Assembly: GCA_902789665.1 (NCBI GenBank) | Contig: CADAOY010000004.1 | Coordinates: 124,001 to 188,000, forward strand | DNA length: 64,000 bases | Source of the DNA: an uncultured Lachnospiraceae bacterium | GTDB taxonomy: Bacteria > Bacillota > Clostridia > Lachnospirales > Lachnospiraceae | Direction: 5' to 3' | Shown here: positions 26,836 to 35,088 of the stretch, piece after piece | Layout of the letters: each line of letters begins with the position of its first letter | How positions within the stretch are numbered: position 1 is the stretch's first letter | Notes under the pieces: model-generated | Databases searched by the model: none | What the model was told of the DNA's origin: nothing | Seen by the model: the letters and a program-made list of their open reading frames with translations, nothing else | Program-made: the position numbers and the translations under genes

Positions 26836-28080
26836 ATGTTTCGTAAAATATATCCTAGAGAAAAGTATTTAAGCAAAATACGCCCATTCTTTGATTCTGA
26901 CATAATTAAGATAATAACCGGAATAAGACGATGCGGAAAATCATGCATTATGAAGGGAATCATAAATGAACTGCTGGAAAAAGGAACAGATGAATCGAGA
27001 ATCATCTATGTCCCACTCGATAAAAAGGGATTTAAGTATATTCATACACCTGAACAACTGGAAGAAAAAATAGATTCTATGATTTCGGATAATGATTTTT
27101 ATTATCTTTTCGTTGATGAGATACAAAATGTCAAAGGGTTTGAGAGTGTGATTCATGCCTATGCGGAAGAAGGTTATTCGATATTCCTTACCGGTTCGAA
27201 TTCTTATCTGTTAAGCGATGAGATATCAACTAAACTAACCGGAAGATACTTGAATTTTGAGACATTTACGCTTGATTTTAATGAATATCTTCAGATGAAA
27301 AAGTTTTTTGACATGAACATTAACTCGAATTTAAGAGAAGAGTTTAATGAATATGTGTTAAATGGAGGATTTCCCAAATCATTGGAATTTCCGGATATAG
27401 ATAGCAGACAAGTATACGCGAGAGGAATTATCAGTGAAATATTTGAAAAAGACGTGAAAAAAAGAAAAAGAATATCTAATGTTGCAGTATTTGAAAGGGT
27501 GCAATCATTTTTACTAAATAATTATTCATCAACTTTCTCATTTTCACATTTGACGGAATGTTTGAGAAAAGAAGGCTTTTCGTTTAAGGATTCTACAATC
27601 CGCAATTATATAGATGATTTAAAAAAAGCTAAGATTGTATACGAGTGCAATAGGTTCGATTTAAAAAGTAAAAAATCAATTAAAAGAGAACAAAAATACT
27701 ATTTGGCTGATTTAGCAATATATTTTGCAATGAATACAGATAATGTAATAAATTTCGGACCTTCGCTTGAGAATATAGTTTTTCATTATTTGGTAAGCAA
27801 TGGCTATCAGGTTAGTGTTGGTCGAATAGGTAAGTTTGAGTGTGACTTTATTGTCAGGGATAAAAATCAGAAATATGCGTATATTCAAGTTACATATACA
27901 CTACAAGCGGGAAATATGGAAGCAACAAAACAATTAAAGGAAAGGGAGTATAGACCTTTTAGAAGTATTAAGGATGGATATCCAAGATATATCATTTCCT
28001 TGGACGATTATCGTGATCAACAAGAAGGTGTAAATCATATAAATGCCATAGATTTGTTTATTGGAAAAGAAAAGATTTAG
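26836..28080 (+). CDS. AAA ATPase with DUF4143-like C-terminal domain
   Basis: ATPase of 414 residues. The ATG at 26836 is chosen because a GGGAGG site lies nine bases before it and a -10 box overlaps longer frames. Walker A is GIRRCGKS near residue 29 and Walker B is LFVDEIQN near 92. LTGSNSYLLSDEISTKLTGR is the sensor region of this family. The C-terminal half is a DUF4143-like domain that ends in a nuclease-like fold (FECDFIV, then YIQVTY). Members are widespread and often lie in mobile regions; their function is poorly known. It stands alone between two copies of a putative small RNA. Confidence 0.88.
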   Translation: MFRKIYPREKYLSKIRPFFDSDIIKIITGIRRCGKSCIMKGIINELLEKGTDESRIIYVPLDKKGFKYIHTPEQLEEKIDSMISDNDFYYLFVDEIQNVKGFESVIHAYAEEGYSIFLTGSNSYLLSDEISTKLTGRYLNFETFTLDFNEYLQMKKFFDMNINSNLREEFNEYVLNGGFPKSLEFPDIDSRQVYARGIISEIFEKDVKKRKRISNVAVFERVQSFLLNNYSSTFSFSHLTECLRKEGFSFKDSTIRNYIDDLKKAKIVYECNRFDLKSKKSIKREQKYYLADLAIYFAMNTDNVINFGPSLENIVFHYLVSNGYQVSVGRIGKFECDFIVRDKNQKYAYIQVTYTLQAGNMEATKQLKEREYRPFRSIKDGYPRYIISLDDYRDQQEGVNHINAIDLFIGKEKI

Positions 28081-28176
28081 GCGTTATTCCATGATGGGGA
28101 GTATTTTACAAACGAGCAAATGAACGATAAGAAATTCTTAAAACTTACAGGAAAGTGATAGGGGGTATGTATTTTT

Positions 28177-28327
28177 ATGAGCGACTTAAAAGCAAAGGAA
28201 TATAAGAAATTTCAGTAAAGTAATTGACAGGGCAATGATTGCATGTGAGAACAGTGGACACAGCGTTCCGGACGATTTTGCTGAGGTCAGCAAAATCGTG
28301 GAAGTAGGGGCAACTTCAAATTGTTAG
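28177..28327 (+). pseudogene. dinD remnant
   Basis: An ATG with a GGGGG site begins a DinD-like start (MSDLKAKEYKKF), then a frame shift leads directly into FSKVIDRAMIACENSGHS and DDFAEVSKIVE, a core DinD segment. About 30 residues between the two parts are missing and the C-terminal majority is absent. DinD is a DNA-damage-inducible protein that affects RecA. The surrounding 28081-28405 holds no intact gene. Confidence 0.75.
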
Positions 28328-28447
28328 TCCAGAGTACTATCCTAATTCATTATTGCACAGCAAGCCTTTATCCCCTGTTTTGAAAGAATATGAAAAAATA
28401 TATTGTTATCTCTTGTTTATCTGAATTAAAAGTGTTAGACTTGTAAA

Positions 28448-28550
28448 TAAGAAAGCACCCACTCCTTAGTGGATGCCTACCGAGTTGATTTTTTAGTTCT
28501 TAAAAAGGGCCAAGCCTCTCCCGTTGGCAGACGAGAGAGGCATTTTTTTT
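28448..28550 (+). ncRNA. Putative small RNA, copy 2
   Basis: Second copy of the unit at 26455-26557, 1,993 bp downstream. The 73-bp block at 28406-28478 and the 33-bp terminator block at 28509-28541 are identical to copy 1; the 30-bp middle differs. An eight-T run follows the terminator stem. It lies directly before the second copy of the helicase-start repeat. Confidence 0.5.
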
Positions 28551-28585
28551 AAAATCGAGGGTTTTGTAATGTGCTTTTTTAGCAA
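28551..28585 (+). repeat. 35-bp repeat of the helicase 2 start region, displaced copy
   Basis: Matches 22323-22357 with one mismatch, including the ribosome binding site and ATG of helicase 2, but the frame is lost soon after. Together with 26310-26391 it marks the edges of an old duplication that was later interrupted by the small RNA/ATPase segment. Confidence 0.85.
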
Positions 28586-28607
28586 TAAGGCTACAGGGGA
28601 ATAAAGT

Positions 28608-29438
28608 ATGAGTACTAAAATCTTATATGTAGATAAAAGGCCGGCGGCTTGTCCGATATGTTGCTGTGCTATTACGGGTTCGCCTTGGTCGACGACGATT
28701 TTCTGCAACATGTGTGGAACGAAGATTGTGGTAGGGGATGAGGATGAGGCTGGTGAGGCGCCTGGCGATGACAGGGCACAACTTGATGAAGAGCTGGATT
28801 TAACAGATAGTAAGTATTCCTACAATAACAATAGTTTTAATAATGGCATGAAAATGATGATTTTGGAGTGCCCTAAATGTCATGCGTCGTTGGAAGAAAC
28901 TTCTAATATGGGGACTTTTTACTGCAAGTACTGTGGGCAGAAGATTGTTGTTGGGGAGATGCAGGATGCGGCAGTTCAAATAAAGCAACGCGAAATTGAA
29001 CTTCAACATGAAACTAAAAGAATAGAAGCTATACAACAAATAAGATTATATGAGAAAAAAATAAAAAGACTGGAACAACAAAAAGCAGCAAGAAATACAA
29101 TGACAATCGCATTAATATTTGTTGCTTTGGGTATTGCAGTAATGATGAGTTTTATGATTCCACAGGCTGTAAAACATAAAAAGCTGGTGGATAATCTTAG
29201 AAGTGTAGAGTCTGAGGTTCAGACGGTCATAGCGGCGGGTAATTATGAATATGCTTTGATTAAAGTTAACGAGCTGAGGCTCGATGATGGTTATTCTACG
29301 ACGGAAACGGAAGCGTGGGATGCCAAAAGAGAAGATTATATTAATACCATTAAAACTTTGATGGAGCATAAGGGAATAGAGCCGGCCTCGGAGCCGGTTA
29401 GAGAAGGTTCTGATAAGTATGATTATATACTTGAATAG
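28608..29438 (+). CDS. Double zinc-ribbon membrane protein of unknown function
   Basis: Protein of 276 residues with two CxxC/CxxC zinc ribbons, one near 15-40 (CPICCCAIT and CNMCGTKI) and one near 85-110 (CPKCHAS and CKYCGQKI). A charged coiled coil (about 122-163) leads into one membrane segment (about 168-188). The C-terminal ~85 residues are predicted outside or as a soluble tail. An AGGGG site precedes the ATG. It resembles other zinc-ribbon membrane proteins in this window (15326-16381 and 32325-33611) in layout only. Its role is unknown. Confidence 0.78.
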   Translation: MSTKILYVDKRPAACPICCCAITGSPWSTTIFCNMCGTKIVVGDEDEAGEAPGDDRAQLDEELDLTDSKYSYNNNSFNNGMKMMILECPKCHASLEETSNMGTFYCKYCGQKIVVGEMQDAAVQIKQREIELQHETKRIEAIQQIRLYEKKIKRLEQQKAARNTMTIALIFVALGIAVMMSFMIPQAVKHKKLVDNLRSVESEVQTVIAAGNYEYALIKVNELRLDDGYSTTETEAWDAKREDYINTIKTLMEHKGIEPASEPVREGSDKYDYILE

Positions 29439-29584
29439 AGAGATTAGGGGAATCATATGAGATTAAGCCTGAGGTTGCGATTCCGGTGCATTATGGTAGC
29501 GAGGTTGGAAAGATGTCTGACGGCGGGGATTTTGCAAGGATGGTGAAGGAACCGGTGAAGGTTGAGATTAAGATTAAAGGATAG
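29435..29584 (+). pseudogene. C-terminal remnant of a metallo-beta-lactamase-fold hydrolase
   Basis: Without a start, this frame reads KPEVAIPVHYG, a residue set typical of the last metal-ligand histidine region of UlaG-like MBL-fold hydrolases, and ends about 30 residues later like those proteins. The N-terminal ~180 residues are absent. Confidence 0.65.
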
Positions 29585-29587
29585 TGG

Positions 29588-29616
29588 TTGTCATATTATT
29601 TATTGAATTGTATAAT
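29588..29616 (+). promoter_or_regulatory. Sigma-70-type promoter
   Basis: TTGTCA and a perfect TATAAT are separated by 17 bp, 45 bp before the gene at 29662. Confidence 0.7.
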
Positions 29617-29661
29617 TTTAGTAGATTAACGGGCTTTTATTTGGGGTGAAGGGCAATAATT

Positions 29662-30108
29662 ATGATTGATGAAGTTTTATATATGGAAGCTAGAATAATC
29701 AGACAGTTTTGTCAGAAGTATGATATGGCACCTAAGGCTGTTAATGAGTTGTTTGAGAAATTTCAAATATGGGACTATATTGAGTCGTGTTATGATTCTT
29801 TACATACAGCTGGAGATGAGTATGTGCTTTCAGAGATTTCTGATATATTGAGGGGAAAAGGGTTTATGCTATTTAGTATTGGAAGTATTGAAAACAAGAT
29901 ATTTAAAAGTAGGAATACATGTGCAGATATGATTCTTGCAGACGCTATAGAAGATTATGCTAGGGAAGAAAACTTATCTCGAGCTGAAGCAAGAAGTCTC
30001 ATATTGAATTCAAAAGCGTATGAATGCTTATATGATTTTGAAACGAATTTATGGATGGAAGGTCCGGATTATTTTATTGATTTCTTTCGCAAGTGTTCAA
30101 TAGCATGA
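29662..30108 (+). CDS. DUF3791-like small protein
   Basis: Protein of 148 residues. The N-terminal half (a short helical run, then FQIWDYIESCYDSLHTAGDE) resembles DUF3791, a small domain often encoded next to toxin-like genes and suspected to be an antitoxin. The C-terminal half (AREENLSRAEARSLILNSKA) is helical and acidic and looks like a second module. No toxin partner is adjacent. It has its own promoter at 29588-29616. Function is uncertain. Confidence 0.65.
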   Translation: MIDEVLYMEARIIRQFCQKYDMAPKAVNELFEKFQIWDYIESCYDSLHTAGDEYVLSEISDILRGKGFMLFSIGSIENKIFKSRNTCADMILADAIEDYAREENLSRAEARSLILNSKAYECLYDFETNLWMEGPDYFIDFFRKCSIA

Positions 30109-30172
30109 TAAGGATTAATTATATATATGGCGAGGAATAACCTCGTCTTTTCTTTGTGATAGGAGGATTGGT

Positions 30173-30403
30173 ATGAGTTCGATTTTGATTAAAGATACAA
30201 CAAGAGAAGAAAGAGAGAAGATAGTGGCTGAGTCTATTGGGAATATCAGTGGGTCATGCGACGGATGTATGGCCGGGCTTGCGGATATGTATCAGGATTA
30301 TATTGAAGGTAAGAAGGAAATTCGTGAGATTAATATGGAGTTTAAGGCTAACTATGAATCCGGGATTGATGGACCGGAGAAGAAAAGTTGCGGATATTAT
30401 TAA
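30173..30403 (+). CDS. Small conserved-looking protein of unknown function
   Basis: Protein of 76 residues with a strong AGGAGG site. It contains SCDGCMAG in the middle and CGYY at the end, so metal or disulfide binding is possible. Charged helical segments surround these. It is 25 bp from the following membrane protein gene, suggesting an operon. I do not recognise the family. Confidence 0.6.
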   Translation: MSSILIKDTTREEREKIVAESIGNISGSCDGCMAGLADMYQDYIEGKKEIREINMEFKANYESGIDGPEKKSCGYY

Positions 30404-30428
30404 GGTTGTTTAGGAGGGAAATTGATTT

Positions 30429-30947
30429 ATGAGTAAGACAATTAGAATTCTTTCGGTGGTGGCGATTGCGCTGGATTTTATTTACATATTGGTTGGAAGG
30501 ATTATTATTCCGGCGGTGGCATTTGTGCGGCAGATTTATAGTTTTTATCTGGGTTTAGACTACTGGAGCAAATGTATGCCGGCAGTATATGTGTATATTG
30601 GTTCTAGTGTGCTGAGCGGGCTGGGAATTCTTTTTATGTGGATATATGCCATTGTTATGATTGTAAAGGCGGGGACAGATAGTGACAGGATTGGATTTGA
30701 GATATCGGGGTATGTGCTTATGTTAGGGGTTGCGCCTCTTATTTCCGGAATTGTTGGGCTTCTTACCGCTTTTGTGGGCGTAGGACTATTCTTAAATAAT
30801 GCATTTACTGCGGGAACATATTCTGTAATGAATAGTGCAGCTGCTTCTTTAGGAATGTTACACAGCGTGGCTTTTTCGCTGGTGATAATTGCGTTGACTT
30901 TGTCTCTTGCAAGGAAGAAGTATGAGAATGGGGTTGTTGAGGAGTAA
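30429..30947 (+). CDS. Small integral membrane protein of unknown function
   Basis: Protein of 172 residues with four likely membrane segments (about 8-28, 55-80, 95-118 and 140-162). No transport or catalytic motif is visible. It follows the small protein at 30173 closely and is followed by a decayed small membrane gene. GGAGGG precedes the ATG. Confidence 0.65.
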   Translation: MSKTIRILSVVAIALDFIYILVGRIIIPAVAFVRQIYSFYLGLDYWSKCMPAVYVYIGSSVLSGLGILFMWIYAIVMIVKAGTDSDRIGFEISGYVLMLGVAPLISGIVGLLTAFVGVGLFLNNAFTAGTYSVMNSAAASLGMLHSVAFSLVIIALTLSLARKKYENGVVEE

Positions 30948-30952
30948 GAATT

Positions 30953-31128
30953 TTGATTACTGGGTTTATTATATGGACAGCGATTGCGCTCATGATGGTC
31001 GGTTTTGGGGTGTATGCGCTTATAAGTAAGACAGCGGTGAACTTCTTTGCGGGGGTGAAGGTGTTGTGGCGGTTACGCTGGCGCAGGTTATAGTGTATTA
31101 TTTTGTGATGGTGAAGTATTCGAAGTAG
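30953..31128 (+). pseudogene. Remnant of a small membrane protein (DUF3784-like)
   Basis: From a TTG the frame reads a first membrane helix and the motif ISKTAVNFFAGVK, then shifts frame. A second membrane helix (VAVTLAQVIVYYFVMVKYSK) continues in another frame to a stop at 31126-31128. Such NFFAGVK-type proteins normally have three helices, so a middle part has been lost. Confidence 0.45.
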
Positions 31129-31140
31129 GGAGGAAGATAA

Positions 31141-32298
31141 GTGGAGAATAAGGGTAAAATTTGGAAGATTGTGGTGATATGTGGTTCTGTTTTGGCATTA
31201 TGTGCGATTATTATTGGAGTAATCTTTTCGGTGTCTAAGAGGCCGCAAAATAAGCCGCAGCAGCCGGCCATAACAACTTCTTCAGTACAGGAAACTGAGG
31301 ATGTGATTCCGGGTGTGACAGGTGAGGTTATTGAGGAGCCGAAAGACGAGCTTTCATGCTGGAATGACCTTGAAGCTAAGAAGGCGTTGGTTGAGTATGT
31401 TGAGAATGTTACGGCGCCGAACAGCGAGGATTTTATTCCATTTGAAAACAGGGTGGCGGTTTTTGACATGGATGGTACTTTAGTGTGCGAGACGGATCCG
31501 TACTATTTTGATCATCTTTTGCTTGTGCACAGGGTTTTAGAGGATCCTGATTATAAGGATAAGGCTTCTGATTTTGAGAAGGATGTTGCTACAAGGCTTC
31601 AGGCGAAGTTCAATGGTGAGGATGTTGAGGTTTCAATGACTGAGCATGGACAGGCTGTGGCATCTGCCTTCAAGGGGATGACCCTTGATGAGTTTGAGGA
31701 GTATGTTGAGGATTTCCGTAATCAGCCGGCTCCTGGTTATGAGGGCATGACAAGAGGACAGTCTTTCTATCTTCCGATGATTCAGGTTGTTAATTATCTT
31801 CAGCAAAATGGTTTTGAAGTTTATATTGTAAGTGGTACAGACCGTTTTATTATGCGTGGTCTGTGTGAGGGAATGATTGAGGTTCCGCGTGATCATTTAA
31901 TTGGCTCTGATATGTCATTAGTGGCTGAGGATCAGGGTGATACAGATGGTCTTGAGTATACGTTTGATGATGATGATAAGCTGGTATTGGGCGGGGATTT
32001 CGTCATTAAGGATTTAAATATGAATAAGGTTACGGTTATTGCGCAGGAGATTGGGGTGCAGCCGGTGCTTTCCTTTGGAAACAGTTCGGGGGATGCGGCC
32101 ATGGCGGAATATGCCACAAGTAATAATCCGTATAAGAGCCTTGCGTTTATGATTTGCTGCGATGATACCGTTCGTGAGAATGGTAATGTTGAGAAGGCTG
32201 AGAAGATGAAGGCTATGTGCGAGGAGTTTGGATGGATTCCGGTGTCTATGAAGGATGACTGGGGAACCATTTATGGGGAAGGTGTTGAGAAGAAGTAG
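31141..32298 (+). CDS. Membrane-anchored HAD-superfamily phosphatase
   Basis: Protein of 385 residues starting at GTG after a GGGAGG site. Residues about 7-30 are a membrane anchor or uncleaved signal, followed by a Thr/Pro/Glu linker, so the enzyme lies outside the cell membrane. The HAD motifs are visible: motif I FDMDGTLV, motif II in YIVSGTDRF, and a terminal FGNSSGDAAMA motif with the acidic residue that binds magnesium. A cap region separates motifs I and II. It likely removes phosphate from a small molecule or peptide; the substrate is unknown. Confidence 0.85.
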   Translation: MENKGKIWKIVVICGSVLALCAIIIGVIFSVSKRPQNKPQQPAITTSSVQETEDVIPGVTGEVIEEPKDELSCWNDLEAKKALVEYVENVTAPNSEDFIPFENRVAVFDMDGTLVCETDPYYFDHLLLVHRVLEDPDYKDKASDFEKDVATRLQAKFNGEDVEVSMTEHGQAVASAFKGMTLDEFEEYVEDFRNQPAPGYEGMTRGQSFYLPMIQVVNYLQQNGFEVYIVSGTDRFIMRGLCEGMIEVPRDHLIGSDMSLVAEDQGDTDGLEYTFDDDDKLVLGGDFVIKDLNMNKVTVIAQEIGVQPVLSFGNSSGDAAMAEYATSNNPYKSLAFMICCDDTVRENGNVEKAEKMKAMCEEFGWIPVSMKDDWGTIYGEGVEKK

Positions 32299-32324
32299 GT
32301 TAAATAGATGCTCGTAGGGGGATA

Positions 32325-33611
32325 ATGCAGATGGGTATTTTCAACGTTCAGGAAATCACCGGAGTAAATAAGACAAAACTACTTAATTTCAGGAATTCCA
32401 TAGGCGAGGCCGTTCGTCATGGAACTGAGATTTCGTTCGCCGACAGGGATATCAATTATTCGCTGAAGCTTCAGAATGAGCGACTGGCAGAGAAAGGGAT
32501 TGATTTAGAGACAAAAATCTATAACCGCGACGAGGACGGGAACAAATTTATGTCCGGCAGAAAATGGAAGGACAGCCACTACGAGAGCACCATGTGCTTC
32601 AGCTGGTGTGGTATTAAAAGAACGGTTAAAAAAGACGGCAAATGGCGTTATACCGATAACAAAAAGACCGTAATATACGAGACGGTAACGGATGTGGTTT
32701 CGGGCGCGCACCCGGACGACGATGCGTTCAACTGTCCGAACTGCGGTACGGTATCGACTGTCGCAGGTCTTCAGGATGGCTGCGCCTACTGCGGAACCAA
32801 ATTCCAGATGGATGATTTGTTCCCGAAGGTAAGCTCCTATTATTTCCTTGATGACGTCGGAATGAGCAAAAAAGAATTATGGCTTGGATATCTGCCGTTT
32901 TACTTTATTACTGCAATTGCATTATATGTTTTCGCATGTTATCTTCGTGGAGAAGTCTACCTGCCGCATAATCTGATTCATTATAAGGGGTACCTGATTG
33001 GCACTCTGATTGGTATACCTCTTGGCAGTATCCCATTAGGATATATAATGTATGCTTATTTCCTGGTTATTCGTATGATTGTCAAGGCTATTTTATCCGT
33101 TGGTAAAATGGGCACCGCGGGTTCAAGACGGGCTTTCGAATCCAGAATGAAAAAAATAAGCCCCGAGTTTTCTTATGAGTATTTTACAAGTAAGGCTATT
33201 TCCTTAATTAAGACAGCAATCTATTCGAAAAATCCGCAGGATTTATTATTCTATACCGGTGGAGAACTCGATCCGAAGATGAAAGACATCATTGATTTAA
33301 ACTACGGTGGTGCGCTTGGGTGTAAAAAGTTTAAGGATGAAGGGAATATGGTGCGCGTTGTGACAAAGGCGTATTTTGACGTTCTTTATGCGAACGGAAA
33401 TCACATTTATTCCAAAAGCCAGGTCTTTGCTGCAACATTCGTAAGAAGGACTGATTTACCGGTTAACTTAAATTTCTCCATGACGAGAATCCAGTGTCCG
33501 ACCTGCGGAGCAAGTTTTGATGCGACAAAAAATAAAAACTGTCCGTATTGTGATAATCAGTATGAAATCACCACAGATGACTGGGCACTTGTGGAGCTTA
33601 AGTATAATTGA
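32325..33611 (+). CDS. Zinc-ribbon membrane protein with Tim44-like domain
   Basis: Protein of 428 residues. A first zinc ribbon (CPNCGTVS and CAYCGTKF, about 137-160) follows an N-terminal soluble part. Two membrane helices (about 187-207 and 225-250) come next. The region about 265-385 looks like a Tim44-type domain, and a second CxxC pair (CPTCGAS and CPYCDNQ) is near the end. A GGGGG site precedes the ATG; an alternative ATG six bases later is possible. A strong terminator follows. Function is unknown, probably in envelope or protein handling. Confidence 0.75.
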   Translation: MQMGIFNVQEITGVNKTKLLNFRNSIGEAVRHGTEISFADRDINYSLKLQNERLAEKGIDLETKIYNRDEDGNKFMSGRKWKDSHYESTMCFSWCGIKRTVKKDGKWRYTDNKKTVIYETVTDVVSGAHPDDDAFNCPNCGTVSTVAGLQDGCAYCGTKFQMDDLFPKVSSYYFLDDVGMSKKELWLGYLPFYFITAIALYVFACYLRGEVYLPHNLIHYKGYLIGTLIGIPLGSIPLGYIMYAYFLVIRMIVKAILSVGKMGTAGSRRAFESRMKKISPEFSYEYFTSKAISLIKTAIYSKNPQDLLFYTGGELDPKMKDIIDLNYGGALGCKKFKDEGNMVRVVTKAYFDVLYANGNHIYSKSQVFAATFVRRTDLPVNLNFSMTRIQCPTCGASFDATKNKNCPYCDNQYEITTDDWALVELKYN

Positions 33612-33631
33612 ATTATATAAGGTGTTTTTTT

Positions 33632-33670
33632 AGGACTGCAACCTGAAAACAGGTTTGCAGTCCTTTTTTG
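33632..33670 (+). terminator. Rho-independent terminator
   Basis: A 14-bp stem with one bulge (AGGACTGCAA-CCTG against CAGG-TTTGCAGTCCT) with an AAAA loop and a T-run, 20 bp after the stop of the preceding gene. The rest of 33612-34015 is AT-rich and holds only the dyad at 33975. Confidence 0.9.
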
Positions 33671-33974
33671 TGGGAGAATATATGTGTGGATTTTGGTAAT
33701 AATTCACAAAATTTGGAAAAATGCGGATTTTTTTGTTTGGGAATGTTGTATAAAATTTGGGGGTTTAAAAGTAATAGTATACAAAGATTTTTAATTTCTA
33801 TTTTTTCTGTTGCGTTCTGATTTTGGCAGGTGTATTATTGACTAACAAATGGATATTTTGCACGTTATCGGGGACAATCTACCGAGATAATCCTAATTTA
33901 TATATATATATATTTGTTTTTTATTTGGTTTGATAATATTTCGTTTATTAATTCTTAATTCATTAATCTTAATG

Positions 33975-34001
33975 TGTAAAATATTCGCTTAGTATTTTAC
34001 A
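33975..34001 (+). promoter_or_regulatory. Dyad just upstream of the Rpn-family gene
   Basis: TGTAAAATA and TATTTTACA form a perfect 9-bp inverted repeat around nine bases. It ends one base before the AGGAGG site of the gene at 34016, so it could be an operator or a transcript hairpin that limits translation. Confidence 0.55.
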
Positions 34002-34015
34002 TAGGAGGATTTTAG

Positions 34016-34933
34016 ATGGATGATTTACAAGTGAATAGGGAGCATAAGGACAGGCTGTTCAATTTCATTTTTGGGCGGGAGGAACATAAGGATTGGACGC
34101 TGAGTCTGTATAATGCGGTTAATGATTCGGATTATACGGATGAGTCGCTGATCAGGTTTAATACGCTGGAAAATATTCTTTATTTGAACATGAAGAATGA
34201 TACTTCGTTTATCATTATGAATATGTTGAATGTGTATGAGCATCAGTCGTCGTATAATCCTAATATGCCACTTCGGCAACTTGATTATACAAACAGGTTA
34301 TTTTCGGCTTATATAAAGGAAAATAAGTATAATAAATATGGGTCTGAGCTGATTAAGTTGCCTGTGCCAAAACTGGTGGTGTTTTATGATGGGAAAAAAG
34401 AGGTTGAGGATGAGGTTATTCTGAGACTTAGTGATTCTTACGCTAAGGAACTTAAAGATAAAGCGGATGTTGAAGTTATTGTTAGGATGCTTAACATTAA
34501 TTTTGGGCATAATATGGAACTTATGAAGAAGTGCAGGCCACTTTATGAGCATGCCTGGTTTATTAATAAAATCAGAGAATACCAGAATAATGGGATGACA
34601 ATTAATGAGGCTTGTGATAAGGTAGTTATAGAGATGCCGAAGGATTATGAGATAAGGGGTTTCATTATGAAGAATATTGCGGAAGTAAAAGGAATACTTG
34701 ATACTGAATATAATGAAGCTGAAGTTATGGAGTTGTTTAGGAATGATGGATATAAGGAAGGTCGTTCGGATGGATTTAAGGAAGGGCGCTTAGACGGATT
34801 TAAGAAAGGGATAAGTGCTTTGGTTAGTTTAGTAAAAGATAATACTGTTTCATTAGAGGTGGCGGCGAAGAGAGCTGGTGTTACTGAAGATGAGTTTAAA
34901 AAAATGATGGATGAGTATGCCACTAATAATTAA
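34016..34933 (+). CDS. Rpn-family recombination-promoting nuclease-like protein
   Basis: Protein of 305 residues. The N-terminal two thirds match the Rpn/transposase_31-type PD-(D/E)xK fold: DRLFNFIFG at the start, ILYLNMKNDTSF in the core and NVYEHQSS with the E-x-Q catalytic pair, then PVPKLVVFYDG. The C-terminal tail has the repeated GYKEGRSDGFKEGRLDG pattern common in the family. Rpn proteins stimulate RecA-independent recombination in Escherichia coli and occur in many copies in rumen and gut clostridia. A dyad overlaps the upstream region, and a terminator follows. Confidence 0.88.
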   Translation: MDDLQVNREHKDRLFNFIFGREEHKDWTLSLYNAVNDSDYTDESLIRFNTLENILYLNMKNDTSFIIMNMLNVYEHQSSYNPNMPLRQLDYTNRLFSAYIKENKYNKYGSELIKLPVPKLVVFYDGKKEVEDEVILRLSDSYAKELKDKADVEVIVRMLNINFGHNMELMKKCRPLYEHAWFINKIREYQNNGMTINEACDKVVIEMPKDYEIRGFIMKNIAEVKGILDTEYNEAEVMELFRNDGYKEGRSDGFKEGRLDGFKKGISALVSLVKDNTVSLEVAAKRAGVTEDEFKKMMDEYATNN

Positions 34934-34965
34934 ATTTATTATTTGAGATAACAGTTGAGTGGAAC

Positions 34966-34996
34966 AAAGGTCTTTCTGGATAGAAAGGCCTTTTTT
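34966..34996 (+). terminator. Rho-independent terminator
   Basis: AAAGGTCTTTCT pairs with AGAAAGGCCTTT around GGAT and is followed by six Ts, 30 bp after the Rpn gene. Confidence 0.9.
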
Positions 34997-35019
34997 GTTG
35001 CTGTTTTGTTATATTTAAT

Positions 35020-35049
35020 TTGATAAGATATGGGTGTAAGGGGTATAAT
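35020..35049 (+). promoter_or_regulatory. Promoter of the leader-zinc-ribbon peptide genes
   Basis: TTGATA and TATAAT are separated by 18 bp. The surrounding sequence (TTTTGTTATATTT before, GATAAGATA within) is nearly repeated before the gene at 35887, suggesting common origin or control. Confidence 0.75.
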
Positions 35050-35088
35050 GTAGGCAAGAAATTTTGATTAGGAAATGGAGGGATTGCG

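Noticed and set aside
26413..28550. Retron or CRISPR-like RNA for the duplicated unit
   Set aside because: No reverse transcriptase or cas gene nearby; the units are only two and 2 kb apart.
33896..33918. AT dinucleotide run as an origin or special structure
   Set aside because: Short TA run in an AT-rich spacer, with no iterons or replication genes nearby.
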